From contig JBBFLE010000016.1 in the NCBI GenBank assembly GCA_037481695.1, forward strand, positions 1 to 64,000: a DNA stretch of 64,000 nucleotides, written 5' to 3'. Below are positions 1 through 6,589 of the stretch, piece by piece (position 1 is the stretch's first letter; each line of letters starts with the position of its first letter). The translations under genes were made by a program, and so were the position numbers. This DNA is from a bacterium. Its GTDB lineage: Bacteria; Desulfobacterota; Desulfocorpusculales; Desulfocorpusculum. Below the pieces are notes generated by a model, which was given only the letters and a program-made list of their open reading frames with translations, made no database searches and was not told the DNA's origin.

Positions 1-47
1 GGGAAAGTGCCCAAAAACCTGCCCATATGGCATCGGCTGGAGGCCGG

Positions 48-80
48 AGAATTTTACACAAAATGATTGACACTACCCAC
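48..80. mobile_element. possible IS256-type insertion sequence end (remnant)
   Basis: The stretch with ttttacacaaaatgattg followed by acactaccc resembles the terminal sequence of IS256-family elements, whose ends commonly contain a GTGTNN-TTTTGTGTAAA-like motif. No transposase gene accompanies it, so at most it is a remnant. The rest of bases 1-308 shows no gene I can support: the open frames there lack homology I recognise and lack ribosome binding sites. Confidence 0.25.
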
Positions 81-308
81 CAGTGTGAGCGTTCTGATCA
101 GCGGGCACATCCGCGCCAGGGGAAAACTCTTGGTTCCAGCGTTATCGTTCAAGAGGTGCTCCAGCGCACTTTTTCCGCGCGGCCGCTATCCATCTTTGTG
201 CAACATGCGCGTGTCATGTCGATTCACTGGCTTTATATTGAAGCGCCCCGGGGCACAAGAACAGCGCGGGGGTTCCTGCGGCGGCCGTTCCGCAGCCGAC
301 GCCGGAAG

Positions 309-507
309 GTACTTTCAACGAACATTTAGCACCGGCGACTCAACTCACCGAGAGCCGAGATACGTCCTGGCCTTGGCCCCGCTCAGTCTTACGTCCCCTC
401 CCACCCGTAAAGGTTGTATCACGTTGGAGGGCGGGGACCGGTGTCCAGCCAAGGTTCTACCTCCGATACGCGCCAACCTGTAGCATGACTTCAGCCTCTT
501 GTCAATT
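309..507. repeat. left copy of ~200 bp flanking direct repeat
   Basis: This non-coding stretch is a diverged direct copy of 6014-6215. Both begin gtactttcaa, share cgtcctggcc, cccacccgt, a gaccggtgtccag or gaccggggtccag block and caacctgta, and end at cttgtcaatt. Together they bracket the whole attC-bearing cassette region. This copy lacks the GTTAGCC core that abuts the right copy. Its role is unknown: it could be an old attI-like or leader sequence, or a duplicated non-coding cassette. Confidence 0.7.
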
Positions 508-511
508 TGTC

Positions 512-567
512 GTTAGCATGTGTGTCGTTAGCATGTGTGTCGTTAGCATGTGTGTCGTTAGCATGTG
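512..567. repeat. 15-bp tandem repeat, four copies (last partial)
   Basis: The unit gttagcatgtgtgtc is repeated head to tail at 512, 527, 542 and 557, with the last copy partial. It sits between the left 200-bp flanking repeat and a transposase fragment. Each unit starts with GTTAGC, which matches the core used by the attC-like sites in this island. A translated frame across it gives a low-complexity peptide and is not a gene. Confidence 0.85.
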
Positions 568-696
568 AAATGTCCGGTTGATATAGCAAGTGATGTGTCC
601 GCTTTTTGCGGTTATGGGGGTAAGATAGGGGCTCATGGAAAGGAGGGCCTTGGGATGGAGACCTACTATTACCCCAGAGCTGCTATGTAGCGGGCC

Positions 697-800
697 ATGA
701 AGATCCAGGAGGTGATTTTGAGGGCCATGGACGGCAGGCTTAAGTGGTATGAGGCGGCTGAGAACCCAGGGATCTCTCATCGGCAGATGCGAAGATGGAA
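697..800 (+). pseudogene. 5' fragment of a transposase-like gene (helix-turn-helix part)
   Basis: The first ~35 codons read MKIQEVILRAMDGRLKWYEA and continue to a QMRRWK stretch, which resembles the N-terminal helix-turn-helix of ISNCY-type transposases. Similarity stops abruptly at about position 800, where the frame runs into an attC-like sequence. The open frame continues to 1035 only by chance, antisense to the OsmC gene. I read this as an insertion-sequence remnant that truncated the outer end of the OsmC cassette's attC. The family assignment is from memory of the motif and is tentative. Confidence 0.5.
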
Positions 801-847
801 GTTCAGCGGCGGCGCGCAGCGCCGTCCGCTGATGCTATTGTTAAGGC
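801..847 (-). other. attC-like site A, truncated (3' of the osmC-like gene)
   Basis: A hairpin formed by ttcagcgg and ccgctga around ggcgcgcagcgcc is followed by a GTTAAGGC core at 840-847. It lies immediately downstream of the OsmC stop codon on the minus strand, where a cassette attC is expected. The partner core at the other end is missing because transposase-like sequence begins at about 800. Confidence 0.55.
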
Positions 848-855
848 CACGAGCC

Positions 856-1422
856 TTACTTAGGCTCCATTTGGATGTCTACCTTTACGCCGTTGATCAG
901 CGTGTTATAGACTGGAGAGAACGAAACCAAAGATTTCAGCGTCTCGATGTTCTCTTCAGCTGTCTTCACTTTGAACTTCACGCGAATCGCAGTGTAGCCT
1001 TTCGGTACGTCGGCCAACCCGAAAAATCCGCGTAGGTCTATATCGCCTTCCAGTTCGGACTCCAGTTCTTGGATTTCGATACCGCGGACAGCCGCGTGGG
1101 CTACGATGCTCGTGGTGACACAACCGGCAAGAGCGTTCAGCAAATGCTCCACTGGGTTCGCGCCTTCATCGTCACCCGCAAGAATGGCGGGCTCGTCGCA
1201 GTGCAATTCAAACTCCTGTTTGTGGGCGATCTCCTGTTTGGCCGCATAAAACCCCTTCACCGTAGTGCAGTTGTGAGCGGCGTTTACCCATTTGTTGGTC
1301 GCTCGGAACTTGCAACGGCCAAGTTCCGGATCGCTCTTTACTGCGTCGACTGTCCCCAGCAGCACATCAAGCCTGATCCCGTTCACTCGCCTGCCATCCC
1401 CATCTGCGGTCTTTGTTGACAT
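856..1422 (-). CDS. OsmC family protein (cassette gene)
   Basis: The 188-residue product matches the OsmC/Ohr fold family, small cytoplasmic proteins that reduce organic peroxides with a pair of thiols or otherwise act in redox defence. The visible core is the GANPVEHLLNALAGCVTTSI segment near residues 88-107, containing the conserved cysteine, in the helix where OsmC proteins carry it. The C-terminal half has the usual alternating strands ending in a VYNTLINGVKVDI stretch. A clear aaaggaga ribosome binding site precedes the ATG. It is the last gene in minus-strand order of the cassette array, with a truncated attC-like site directly after its stop. A detoxification role is inferred from the family. 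Confidence 0.85.
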   Translation of the reverse strand: MSTKTADGDGRRVNGIRLDVLLGTVDAVKSDPELGRCKFRATNKWVNAAHNCTTVKGFYAAKQEIAHKQEFELHCDEPAILAGDDEGANPVEHLLNALAGCVTTSIVAHAAVRGIEIQELESELEGDIDLRGFFGLADVPKGYTAIRVKFKVKTAEENIETLKSLVSFSPVYNTLINGVKVDIQMEPK

Positions 1423-1472
1423 GGCTGTCTCCTTTCGATCTTTTGGTTGTGAGCGTTGTCACTCGTGAATGG

Positions 1473-1530
1473 GCCTAACGGTTGAACTCAGCGGTGGCTA
1501 CAAGCCATCCGTTGCAGTCTCTTGTTAGCC
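1473..1530 (-). other. attC-like site B
   Basis: GCCTAAC and GTTAGCC cores bound a 58-bp imperfect inverted repeat. The inner arms cagcggtggct and agccatccgttg pair with one unpaired base, a typical attC feature. It lies just downstream of the broken toxin gene on the minus strand and upstream of the OsmC gene. Confidence 0.75.
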
Positions 1531-1816
1531 TCTCATCAATCTATCTCTTATCCAGCTTGGGTTACAACGGCAATCAAGAACAGCAAAAACCACGACCGCA
1601 TCATCGATAATTGTATGTAGCGAACGGAAACCGTTTGGATAGCTGGCGATGGTATCCGAAAACGACTTGGTGAATGCCCCCAAAGTATGCCAGCCGGTCA
1701 ATATCAGAATAAAGGGAATCAAGGAAATACGATCCAAGACCAGAAGACTGCGACTCGTAGAATCGGTAACCTTCTTCGGGATCGGCTTCAGCAGCACTGA
1801 GGATTCTCATCTTCAC
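1525..1816 (-). pseudogene. RelE/ParE-type toxin, frameshifted
   Basis: The first frame, from a GTG at 1816 (ATG at 1810), encodes a RelE/ParE superfamily toxin core: residues near MRILSAAEADPEEGYRFYES, then a VFGYHRQLSKRFPF strand. It then stops at about 1611. The rest of the fold (AVVVFAVLDCRCNPSWIRDR) is in the next frame and runs to 1525, so a single-base indel near 1620 has broken the gene. The start overlaps the stop of the antitoxin remnant (GTGA), as in an intact toxin-antitoxin operon. Intact family members are ribosome-dependent RNases or gyrase poisons; this copy should be inactive unless the indel is a sequencing error. Confidence 0.75.
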
Positions 1817-2033
1817 GAGACCTTCTTTTTAATCCCTTTTTTGGCTTGTTCCCAATCCTATACGGTCGCTTTGCCGGTTATGAAGGCTTCCCCGAGATCC
1901 TTGAGCACGTTTCATACCAAGCCGGTGATTTAAGTTTCTTCTCGTCTCGGCTCAGATCCGCCCATAGAGCCTCCATCAAGTTCAGCTTCTCGGCAAGCGA
2001 TAGTTGGGAAAGAGGTAGATCAATCTTTTTCAT
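1813..2033 (-). pseudogene. addiction-module antitoxin, frameshift plus stop
   Basis: From an ATG at 2033 the frame gives MKKIDLPLSQLSLAEKLNLM and then EALWADLSRDEKKLKSPAW. This is the signature of the short 'putative addiction module component' antitoxins paired with RelE-like toxins. After that point the expected continuation (DVL, GEAFITGKATV, DWEQAKKGIKKKVS) appears only in another frame, interrupted by a TAG codon, before ending at 1813 inside the toxin start. At least one indel and one nonsense change are therefore present. Both members of the pair are decayed, which suggests genuine loss rather than a single base-call error. Confidence 0.7.
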
Positions 2034-2237
2034 TTCTTCGTCTGACAGGAACAAGCAGCACCGTTCCACCCCCTTCACAGGAGGTAGTCTCTTTCCAGTA
2101 ACCCGGGCTATAAATACCGGGCAAAGAAATTTCTGAATTATTGGAAAGAGGATTCTTTGATTATCTGTAATGTGATCTTTTTCCTTCACATCAACAAAGA
2201 AATGATCTCCCCTCTTTCAAAGGAGTTGCAGATGGGC

Positions 2238-2405
2238 TCAATCGTCATCATCCTCGTCTTCGTCATCTTCGTCAGGGTCATAGCAGTTGAGGCAGAGGAA
2301 TCGCCTATTCCTCCAGTTACCGTGTTCTTCGCAGTAACCATCGCGGCACTCCGCGCAGTAGTAATCAACCGACCCGTGACAATTCTTGTAATTGCATTTT
2401 CCCAT
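2238..2405 (-). CDS. small Cys/His-rich zinc-binding protein with acidic tail
   Basis: The 55-residue protein starts at an ATG preceded by a strong aaaggaggg. It carries paired ligands in the order C, C, C-x2-C, C-x3-H, C-x2-C (KCNYKNCHG, YYCAECRDGYCEEHG, FLCLNCYD), resembling a small AN1 or B-box-like zinc finger. It ends in a run of Asp/Glu. It lies between the attC-like site following hicA and the broken toxin-antitoxin pair, with no attC of its own that I can see, so it may share a cassette with that pair. Zinc binding is inferred; the function is unknown. Confidence 0.65.
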   Translation of the reverse strand: MGKCNYKNCHGSVDYYCAECRDGYCEEHGNWRNRRFLCLNCYDPDEDDEDEDDDD

Positions 2406-2429
2406 GTGGCCCTCCTTTCGTTCCCATGT

Positions 2430-2504
2430 GGCTAACGCCCGCAATGAGCGGCTGGCCTGAAGCCCAGCGGAAGGCCAGTCCAACTCGATTGCGTTGTTAG
2501 GTGC
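2430..2504 (-). other. attC-like site C
   Basis: GGCTAAC at 2430 and GTTAGGT at 2496 bound a ~75-bp imperfect palindrome. Outer arms aacgcccgcaat and attgcgttgtt pair, as do the inner arms ctggcct and aggccag. It follows the hicA stop codon directly on the minus strand, as the attC of a hicBA cassette would. Confidence 0.85.
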
Positions 2505-2510
2505 TCCATT

Positions 2511-2717
2511 TCACAGTTCACTTTCATCAATTCCTGCGACCTCCATGAGGTGTTTCAACAAACCAATCTTGAGCTGGGTATTTCCATGTATGGGTACCGA
2601 AATTCGAGCGGGGTGTCCCGCTTTGGCGTAGATGTGGTGACTTCCCTTCGTTGGTCGCAACTCCCAGCCCTTCTTCTCGAGCAACTTTGCGAAGTCCTTC
2701 CCGGAAATGGTTTTCAC
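2511..2717 (-). CDS. hicA: HicA-type mRNA interferase toxin
   Basis: The 68-residue product starts at a GTG at 2717 that overlaps the hicB stop codon. It has the dsRNA-binding-like HicA fold: [20 protein letters not shown], then the catalytic histidine segment KGSHHIYAK and a C-terminal helix [11 protein letters not shown]. HicA toxins cleave mRNA and are neutralised by HicB. The longer upstream frame to 2783 lies inside hicB and is not the start. Gene order is hicB then hicA. The pair forms a cassette bounded by attC-like sites; toxin-antitoxin cassettes are known to stabilise sedentary cassette arrays. Confidence 0.9.
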   Translation of the reverse strand: MKTISGKDFAKLLEKKGWELRPTKGSHHIYAKAGHPARISVPIHGNTQLKIGLLKHLMEVAGIDESEL

Positions 2718-2917
2718 ACCGCAATCTCCAGAACTCGATCTTTTTCTGTTACCTTGATGTCCTTTATATCCACGGACAAGCAACCTTCGACAGCTTCATA
2801 AATGTTTTCAAGTAATTCTTCGAACGTTTCGCCCTGGGTGGCACAGCCCGGAATGGAGGGCACTTCAGCCCAATAGCCTCCTTCTTCCGCTTCATGAACG
2901 ATCACTTTGAGTTTCAT
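2714..2917 (-). CDS. hicB: HicB-type antitoxin
   Basis: This 67-residue protein matches the short HicB family: N-terminal [20 protein letters not shown], then [19 protein letters not shown] and the helix YEAVEGCLS. The partial RNase H-like fold binds and blocks HicA. A gaggtgat ribosome binding site precedes the ATG. It has no separate C-terminal DNA-binding domain, so autoregulation, if any, is not obvious from the sequence. It is translationally coupled to hicA through the overlapping stop and start. Confidence 0.9.
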   Translation of the reverse strand: MKLKVIVHEAEEGGYWAEVPSIPGCATQGETFEELLENIYEAVEGCLSVDIKDIKVTEKDRVLEIAV

Positions 2918-2945
2918 CGAATCACCTCATTTATGTTTCCAGAAG

Positions 2946-3007
2946 CACATAACAACGAATTAACCGGCAGGGCGATAGCCCTGTCCGGTTGAATGACTGG
3001 TTAAACG
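2946..3007 (-). other. attC-like site D
   Basis: A GTTAAAC core at 3000-3006 and a weaker acataac partner bound a strong hairpin (aaccggcagggc and gccctgtccggtt). It lies between the 4Fe-4S gene and hicB in minus-strand order. The left core deviates from the consensus, so confidence is moderate. Bases 3008-3116 hold no gene. Confidence 0.6.
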
Positions 3008-3116
3008 TCTCTTTTCCTGAATGGCTCCGTAAACAACAGCACGATATTTTCTTCTCCAGTCAGGTTGCACTCTAAGCAATTTTCCTTACCTCGTGAGTCA
3101 CGGGCTTTCTCCGCAA

Positions 3117-4088
3117 TTATTTTGGAAGAGATCGCTCCATTCCGTTCACTATCATGACTTCTTTATTGGCATTCCGCCTGGCTTTTGTTTCAGCCTTGGA
3201 ACCTGCCGTAACGTATACCCGTTCCTGACGATCCCTCAGAGGTTTGAGTATTCTTTCGATATATTCTTTCTTGTTTTCCAGGTAAACGGGTTTCACCTCT
3301 TCTCCCGCAGGGCATACTGCCATGCAATAGCCGCAACGGTAGCTTATCCGAAACATCAATGACTGCCACATGAAAGCAGTCTCCTTATCATCGAAATGGG
3401 AGCGGTATTCCTGCATATCCTGAGAGGTAACGATGGCTTCCACCATATTATTAAACCCGACGAAATTGTCTCTGTACGAGTGAGTAATGCAGGACATAAA
3501 ATCAAAGGGTTGGTCTTTGGTGATGGCTCCCGTGGGACAGACGGCAGCGCATAGATTACACTTGATGCAGGGATTTCCCTTAACAGGGTGATCATATTCA
3601 TCCATCACCCCATTTACCAAGATACTTTCCAGTTGGACACAGCTGCCATACTTCGGATGAAGGACAAGCCGATTTATCCCCATGTTTCCAAGACCAGCCT
3701 CAACTGCCATGATTTTGTGACTGACATCCCATATTTTACCCGGATACCGATCCATAGCCATCGGCCAATCCCTGTTGACTACTACTCCACGGATGCCGAG
3801 TTGGTTCAGACGGCGCAGAATATCCCGCGCAACTCTGGAAGTCCTGTCTCCCGTATGATGATATTCTTCATTTGCAACATATCTGGCCGGACTCTGAATA
3901 TTCTCGCGGTTGTTTGCTATAATGATGGAAATGATGCTGCGTGTATGAGAATAGACGTGCAAAATTCCTTCTCTTTCCTTGCACAATGAATCCCGTTCAA
4001 TATCCACCAGACCCACATCATCAGCCCCTGCGTCTATACAGATTTTTTTTATCGTCAATGCAGAATAAATTCCGTTCGGCTTGGACAT
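3117..4088 (-). CDS. 4Fe-4S protein related to epoxyqueuosine reductase
   Basis: The 323-residue protein carries two 4Fe-4S cluster motifs, CIKCNLCAAVCPTG near residue 175 and CGYCMAVCPAG near residue 253. The N-terminal region, including a GLGNMGINRLVL segment near residue 135, is typical of the QueG / reductive-dehalogenase-like superfamily. QueG itself reduces epoxyqueuosine in tRNA using cobalamin and two clusters. Whether this homologue does so is uncertain: its cassette location and divergent C-terminus suggest a paralogue of unknown substrate. A ggagaaag site precedes the ATG. The sequence is visibly more AT-rich than the host genes after 6700, consistent with transfer as a cassette. 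Confidence 0.75.
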   Translation of the reverse strand: MSKPNGIYSALTIKKICIDAGADDVGLVDIERDSLCKEREGILHVYSHTRSIISIIIANNRENIQSPARYVANEEYHHTGDRTSRVARDILRRLNQLGIRGVVVNRDWPMAMDRYPGKIWDVSHKIMAVEAGLGNMGINRLVLHPKYGSCVQLESILVNGVMDEYDHPVKGNPCIKCNLCAAVCPTGAITKDQPFDFMSCITHSYRDNFVGFNNMVEAIVTSQDMQEYRSHFDDKETAFMWQSLMFRISYRCGYCMAVCPAGEEVKPVYLENKKEYIERILKPLRDRQERVYVTAGSKAETKARRNANKEVMIVNGMERSLPK

Positions 4089-4151
4089 ACTCTTTCTCCT
4101 TTTCCTTATCTTTTCCGCTTATTCTCACATATTTTTGCTCTTTGCTATGAC

Positions 4152-4223
4152 GTTTAACGGCCAAGCTCACCTGCCGCTGTGGAGCGCAGCGGAAAAGCGG
4201 ACAGGTGGAGCCAATGGTTAGAC
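4152..4223 (-). other. attC-like site F
   Basis: GTTTAAC and GTTAGAC cores bound a 72-bp imperfect palindrome whose arms include agctcacctg and caggtggagc, plus an inner gccgctg/cagcgg stem. It separates the 4Fe-4S gene from the mini-cassette in minus-strand order and is one of the best-formed attC-like sites of the array. Confidence 0.85.
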
Positions 4224-4304
4224 CAGTTCAACCGGATTTCAATCGGTCTCGAAGCTTAACAATATATTCCTCTTTGAGCATATTTTTTCATGTCCTTCCC
4301 TCCT
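4224..4304 (-). other. mini-cassette between two attC-like sites
   Basis: Only about 80 bases separate two attC-like sites. On the minus strand they contain a strong aggaggga ribosome binding site and an ATG at 4291 that opens an 11-codon frame (MKKYAQRGIYC). A second ATG in another frame opens 17 codons (MLKEEYIVKLRDRLKSG). Either a micro-peptide cassette or the remains of a deleted gene would fit. I cannot choose between them from sequence alone. Confidence 0.4.
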
Positions 4305-5260
4305 GCCTGAACGATGCGCTCAGCCGCGTCGGCTGCAGCGAGGGGTTAGGCTTCACGATCTTCAAGCGTTCATCCGTCATGGGTTGGACACCCTTGAGTT
4401 GTTCGCTGCATTTCTTCCATATCGGGACGCCAGACATATCCCACTTTTCCAATGCCTGAGTATGCAGGGTAGTAAGAGGGAAGTAATTCAAAACGCGCAG
4501 AGTTGCAAGCGCCGGATTGAACGCGAACATTAGCAGTTCAACAAATGTTCTGTGGTACTCGACTAATAAGTGATTGATAACACCCTCGTCTTGCTTAGCT
4601 CGGAGTTCCATCGTGTTCCCATCAATCGGATGCAGCCACATCCAGACTGAACTGGCGCCTGGGTGGGTCAAGTCGCAAAGGGCTTGGTAGCACGGAATTA
4701 CGTCAGCAACTCTCCCCTTTTTCCAATATGTCAATGTAATCCCGGACTTTCAAGGCCTTATGCGATTGGGGAGCTGCTTTGAGTTCAGCTTTCGTGAGAT
4801 GACGAGCATATGCGTAGTGGATCAGAGTCTCTTCAAGTTCTGGAGCCAGAATGATCTGCGAGCGGGCTTTTCCAGCCAAGGCCAGTAGTACATGAGGATG
4901 ATCTCGAGCTAGCGTCAGCGCAACTGATCTAAGAGCGGTTGAGGAATCAGCAGCGGATTCGAGAAGACCTCGAAAGGACGCCGCAAACGAAAGGAGGTTT
5001 GGTGTCATTGCGGCGACGCGCATCGCTTCGATCCACTGTCTGCTCCTCAGGATCGCTGTGGCCGAGGCCAAGTGTGCACGGGCTAGGATTTCATTCCAAT
5101 AAATTTCCATCGCACGGCCGAGATCCGCTTTGATGAGTGCTTCGTATTTGTCTTTTGGAAAAAAGCTATAGCGGGTGGACCAGCTCGCTACACCCAGCTG
5201 ATCGATCATCTCAATGAAGCGCGTGGCGTCTGGATCAATAGCCGATTTAAAATCGAGCAC
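4288..5260 (-). pseudogene. hypothetical cassette gene split by a frameshift
   Basis: Two overlapping frames appear to be one ~320-residue protein. The first (5260 to 4703, 185 residues) ends ...VRDYIDILEKGESC. The second (to 4288) continues in another frame as KGRVADVIPCYQALCD. Removing one G from the aaaaagggg run near 4722 restores a continuous reading frame. The first part is helical and the second contains HPGASSVWMWLHP and a C-terminus reading through the attC-like site (PNPSLQPTRLSASF). I do not recognise the family. It is either inactivated, programmed to slip at A5G4, or affected by a sequencing error. Confidence 0.6.
4305..4351 (-). other. attC-like site E (overlaps 3' end of the split gene)
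   Basis: GCCTGAAC and GTTAGGC cores bound a compact 47-bp hairpin (cgctcagccg and cggctgcagcg). The coding frame of the split hypothetical gene runs through it, as is common where the cassette stop codon lies within attC. Confidence 0.75.
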
Positions 5261-5276
5261 CGCGGAGCCTCGTGAA

Positions 5277-5338
5277 GCCTAACGGCCGGCCGTTCAGCTG
5301 CGCCGCGGAGCGGCGTCGGCTGGAGCGGCGGGTTAGCC
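5277..5338 (-). other. attC-like site G
   Basis: GCCTAAC at 5277 and GTTAGCC at 5332 bound a 62-bp, very GC-rich imperfect palindrome (ccgttcagctgcgcc / ggcgtcggctggagcgg). It lies directly at the 3' end of the nuclease-like gene on the minus strand. Confidence 0.85.
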
Positions 5339-5989
5339 CGCTTGAGTGATTTGCAGGACCTTCACCACCAATGAGCGAAACTCTCCGTAACTTTCAGAAC
5401 TTGGATGGGAGTAATCCGACCATTGAAGGTGATATTTGCCTTGTAACCCAAGTGGCTGTTCACGGTTCTTCTTTGTGCCGTCAGAAGCTTTTGCATCCCA
5501 AGCCAGAGAACCTTCGAGCATCCTCCCATCGTGAAGTCGAAAAGCAGCATCAACAGTGCTGGGACTAGCGGGTTTTATCCAATAGGCACTGTCATTTGTG
5601 AGTAGGATAGCGTAACCTGTCAAATTCCGGTATGTGGCAGCCAATTGCTCCAATCTTTGGATGTCCTTCACGAAATCATATCTGCCAATATCTTGAGCGC
5701 TTTGGTCTTTCAGCCTGTATTGCTCATTCCCAATTCGAACCGCCAAGGCACGAGTTTTATATTTCAATTCAATCGCCGAAATCGCATCTTGATAAGCAAC
5801 CCAAATGTCAACGTGGAGAGATTGATTCTGGACTTGAACAGGCAGCTCGAGTCGAATGGATGCGGATGGCAACTTCTGATGAATTTCCCAAGCAAAGGCG
5901 TGTTGAAAATCAGCTTCCGAGTGGAAGACAGGTCGTTGTCTTGCGAGGGAGGAAAACACTTCTCTAATCTCTATCATAGAGTTCGCCAT
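5333..5989 (-). CDS. hypothetical protein with PD-(D/E)XK nuclease-like core
   Basis: The 218-residue cassette gene has a segment HVDIWVAYQDAISAIELKYK near residue 60. It places an Asp about 14 residues before an E-L-K triad, which fits the D...(E/Q)xK pattern of PD-(D/E)XK nucleases. A nearby QDIGRYDFVKDIQRLE helix and an upstream E residue are also compatible. No DNA-recognition domain or partner methylase is seen. It is the first cassette in minus-strand order, next to an isolated GTTAGCC core. A role in nucleic-acid cleavage, possibly defence, is an inference from the motif only. Confidence 0.5.
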   Translation of the reverse strand: MANSMIEIREVFSSLARQRPVFHSEADFQHAFAWEIHQKLPSASIRLELPVQVQNQSLHVDIWVAYQDAISAIELKYKTRALAVRIGNEQYRLKDQSAQDIGRYDFVKDIQRLEQLAATYRNLTGYAILLTNDSAYWIKPASPSTVDAAFRLHDGRMLEGSLAWDAKASDGTKKNREQPLGLQGKYHLQWSDYSHPSSESYGEFRSLVVKVLQITQAG

Positions 5990-6006
5990 TGCCGTGATGA
6001 AAGCGG

Positions 6007-6013
6007 GCTAACG
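6007..6013 (-). other. isolated cassette recombination core (attI-like position)
   Basis: A GTTAGCC core on the minus strand lies 17 bases before the first cassette gene and immediately after the end of the right 200-bp repeat. This is where an attI/cassette junction would be. No attC-like hairpin partner is visible on its other side. Confidence 0.45.
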
Positions 6014-6215
6014 TACTTTCAATGATCATTCGGCACTGGCGAGTGCACTCACCAGCGGCAGAGATGCGTCCTGGCCCTGGCCCGGATCAGACTTACGGCT
6101 CCCCCCACCCGTCCGTAAAAAGTGTATCATGTTCGAGGCGTGGACCGGGGTCCAGCACAAGATTGTGTCTTCGACATGTGGCAACCTGTACCATGACCTC
6201 AATTTCTTGTCAATT
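6014..6215. repeat. right copy of ~200 bp flanking direct repeat
   Basis: This is a diverged direct repeat of 309-507. On the minus strand it leads exactly into the GTTAGCC core that precedes the first cassette gene. Its position suggests an attI-like or promoter-bearing leader of the array, but I see no confident promoter hexamers and no integrase gene nearby. Confidence 0.7.
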
Positions 6216-6416
6216 GAATTTTGCCAAGGATCTAGAGCCACTTGCACTCTTAAGGTTTTGGCAAAAATGGTTGGCTATCCTCTCATCAAGAATCCCCTTG
6301 AGGGCCTCACGACTCGCCACCCGATAGTCAGCCTACCACCCCTGAGCACTAAGCCCCATCTCCTCCATTACCCCAAAGGCCTGCGGCAAACTCCGAATCA
6401 TCAGCCCCTGCCTCAT
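6210..6416 (-). pseudogene. transposase-like N-terminal remnant with internal stop
   Basis: A strong aaggaggg site precedes an ATG at 6416. The frame reads MRQGLMIRSLPQAFGVMEEM, meets a TAG at 6333-6335, then continues as ADYRVASREALKGILDERI, a helical stretch reminiscent of IS256-type transposase N-termini. It then runs into the right 200-bp repeat and stops. The nonsense codon and abrupt end indicate a dead fragment. The family assignment is weak. Bases 6417-6589 contain nothing I can support. Confidence 0.35.
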
Positions 6417-6545
6417 GGGATACCCTCCTTCACCGGTCTTCCATCAGGTCCTAAGGAGCTACCCCTTTCCCACCCCTGACACAAGAAGGTTTATGGCTGG
6501 CCGGACTTGACCCTAGAGGTCATGTTGAAGTATTTTAAGACCAAA

Positions 6546-6562
6546 GCGGGCACGAAGCCCGC
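6546..6562 (+). other. short GC-rich hairpin upstream of the ABC operon
   Basis: gcgggc and gcccgc pair around a five-base loop. It lies ~30 bases before the terminator-like structure and may be part of the same leader RNA or a remnant of a lost upstream gene. Confidence 0.3.
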
Positions 6563-6589
6563 GCAGAATCTTAGGCTTAGAAATCAGAA

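Noticed and set aside
27-483. Two overlapping plus-strand open frames of 100 and 138 codons
   Set aside because: No ribosome binding sites, no recognisable domains, and the second runs through the non-coding flanking repeat that is also non-coding at 6014-6215.
512-567. Possible CRISPR-like array
   Set aside because: Units are 15 bp with no spacers and no cas genes in the window; it is a simple tandem repeat.
502-780. Minus-strand open frame with a repeating MLTTH peptide
   Set aside because: The repeats are a translation of the 15-bp tandem array and the frame overlaps transposase debris.
2034-2189. N-terminal extension of the antitoxin frame upstream of 2033
   Set aside because: The extra 52 residues do not resemble the antitoxin family, which begins at the ATG at 2033.
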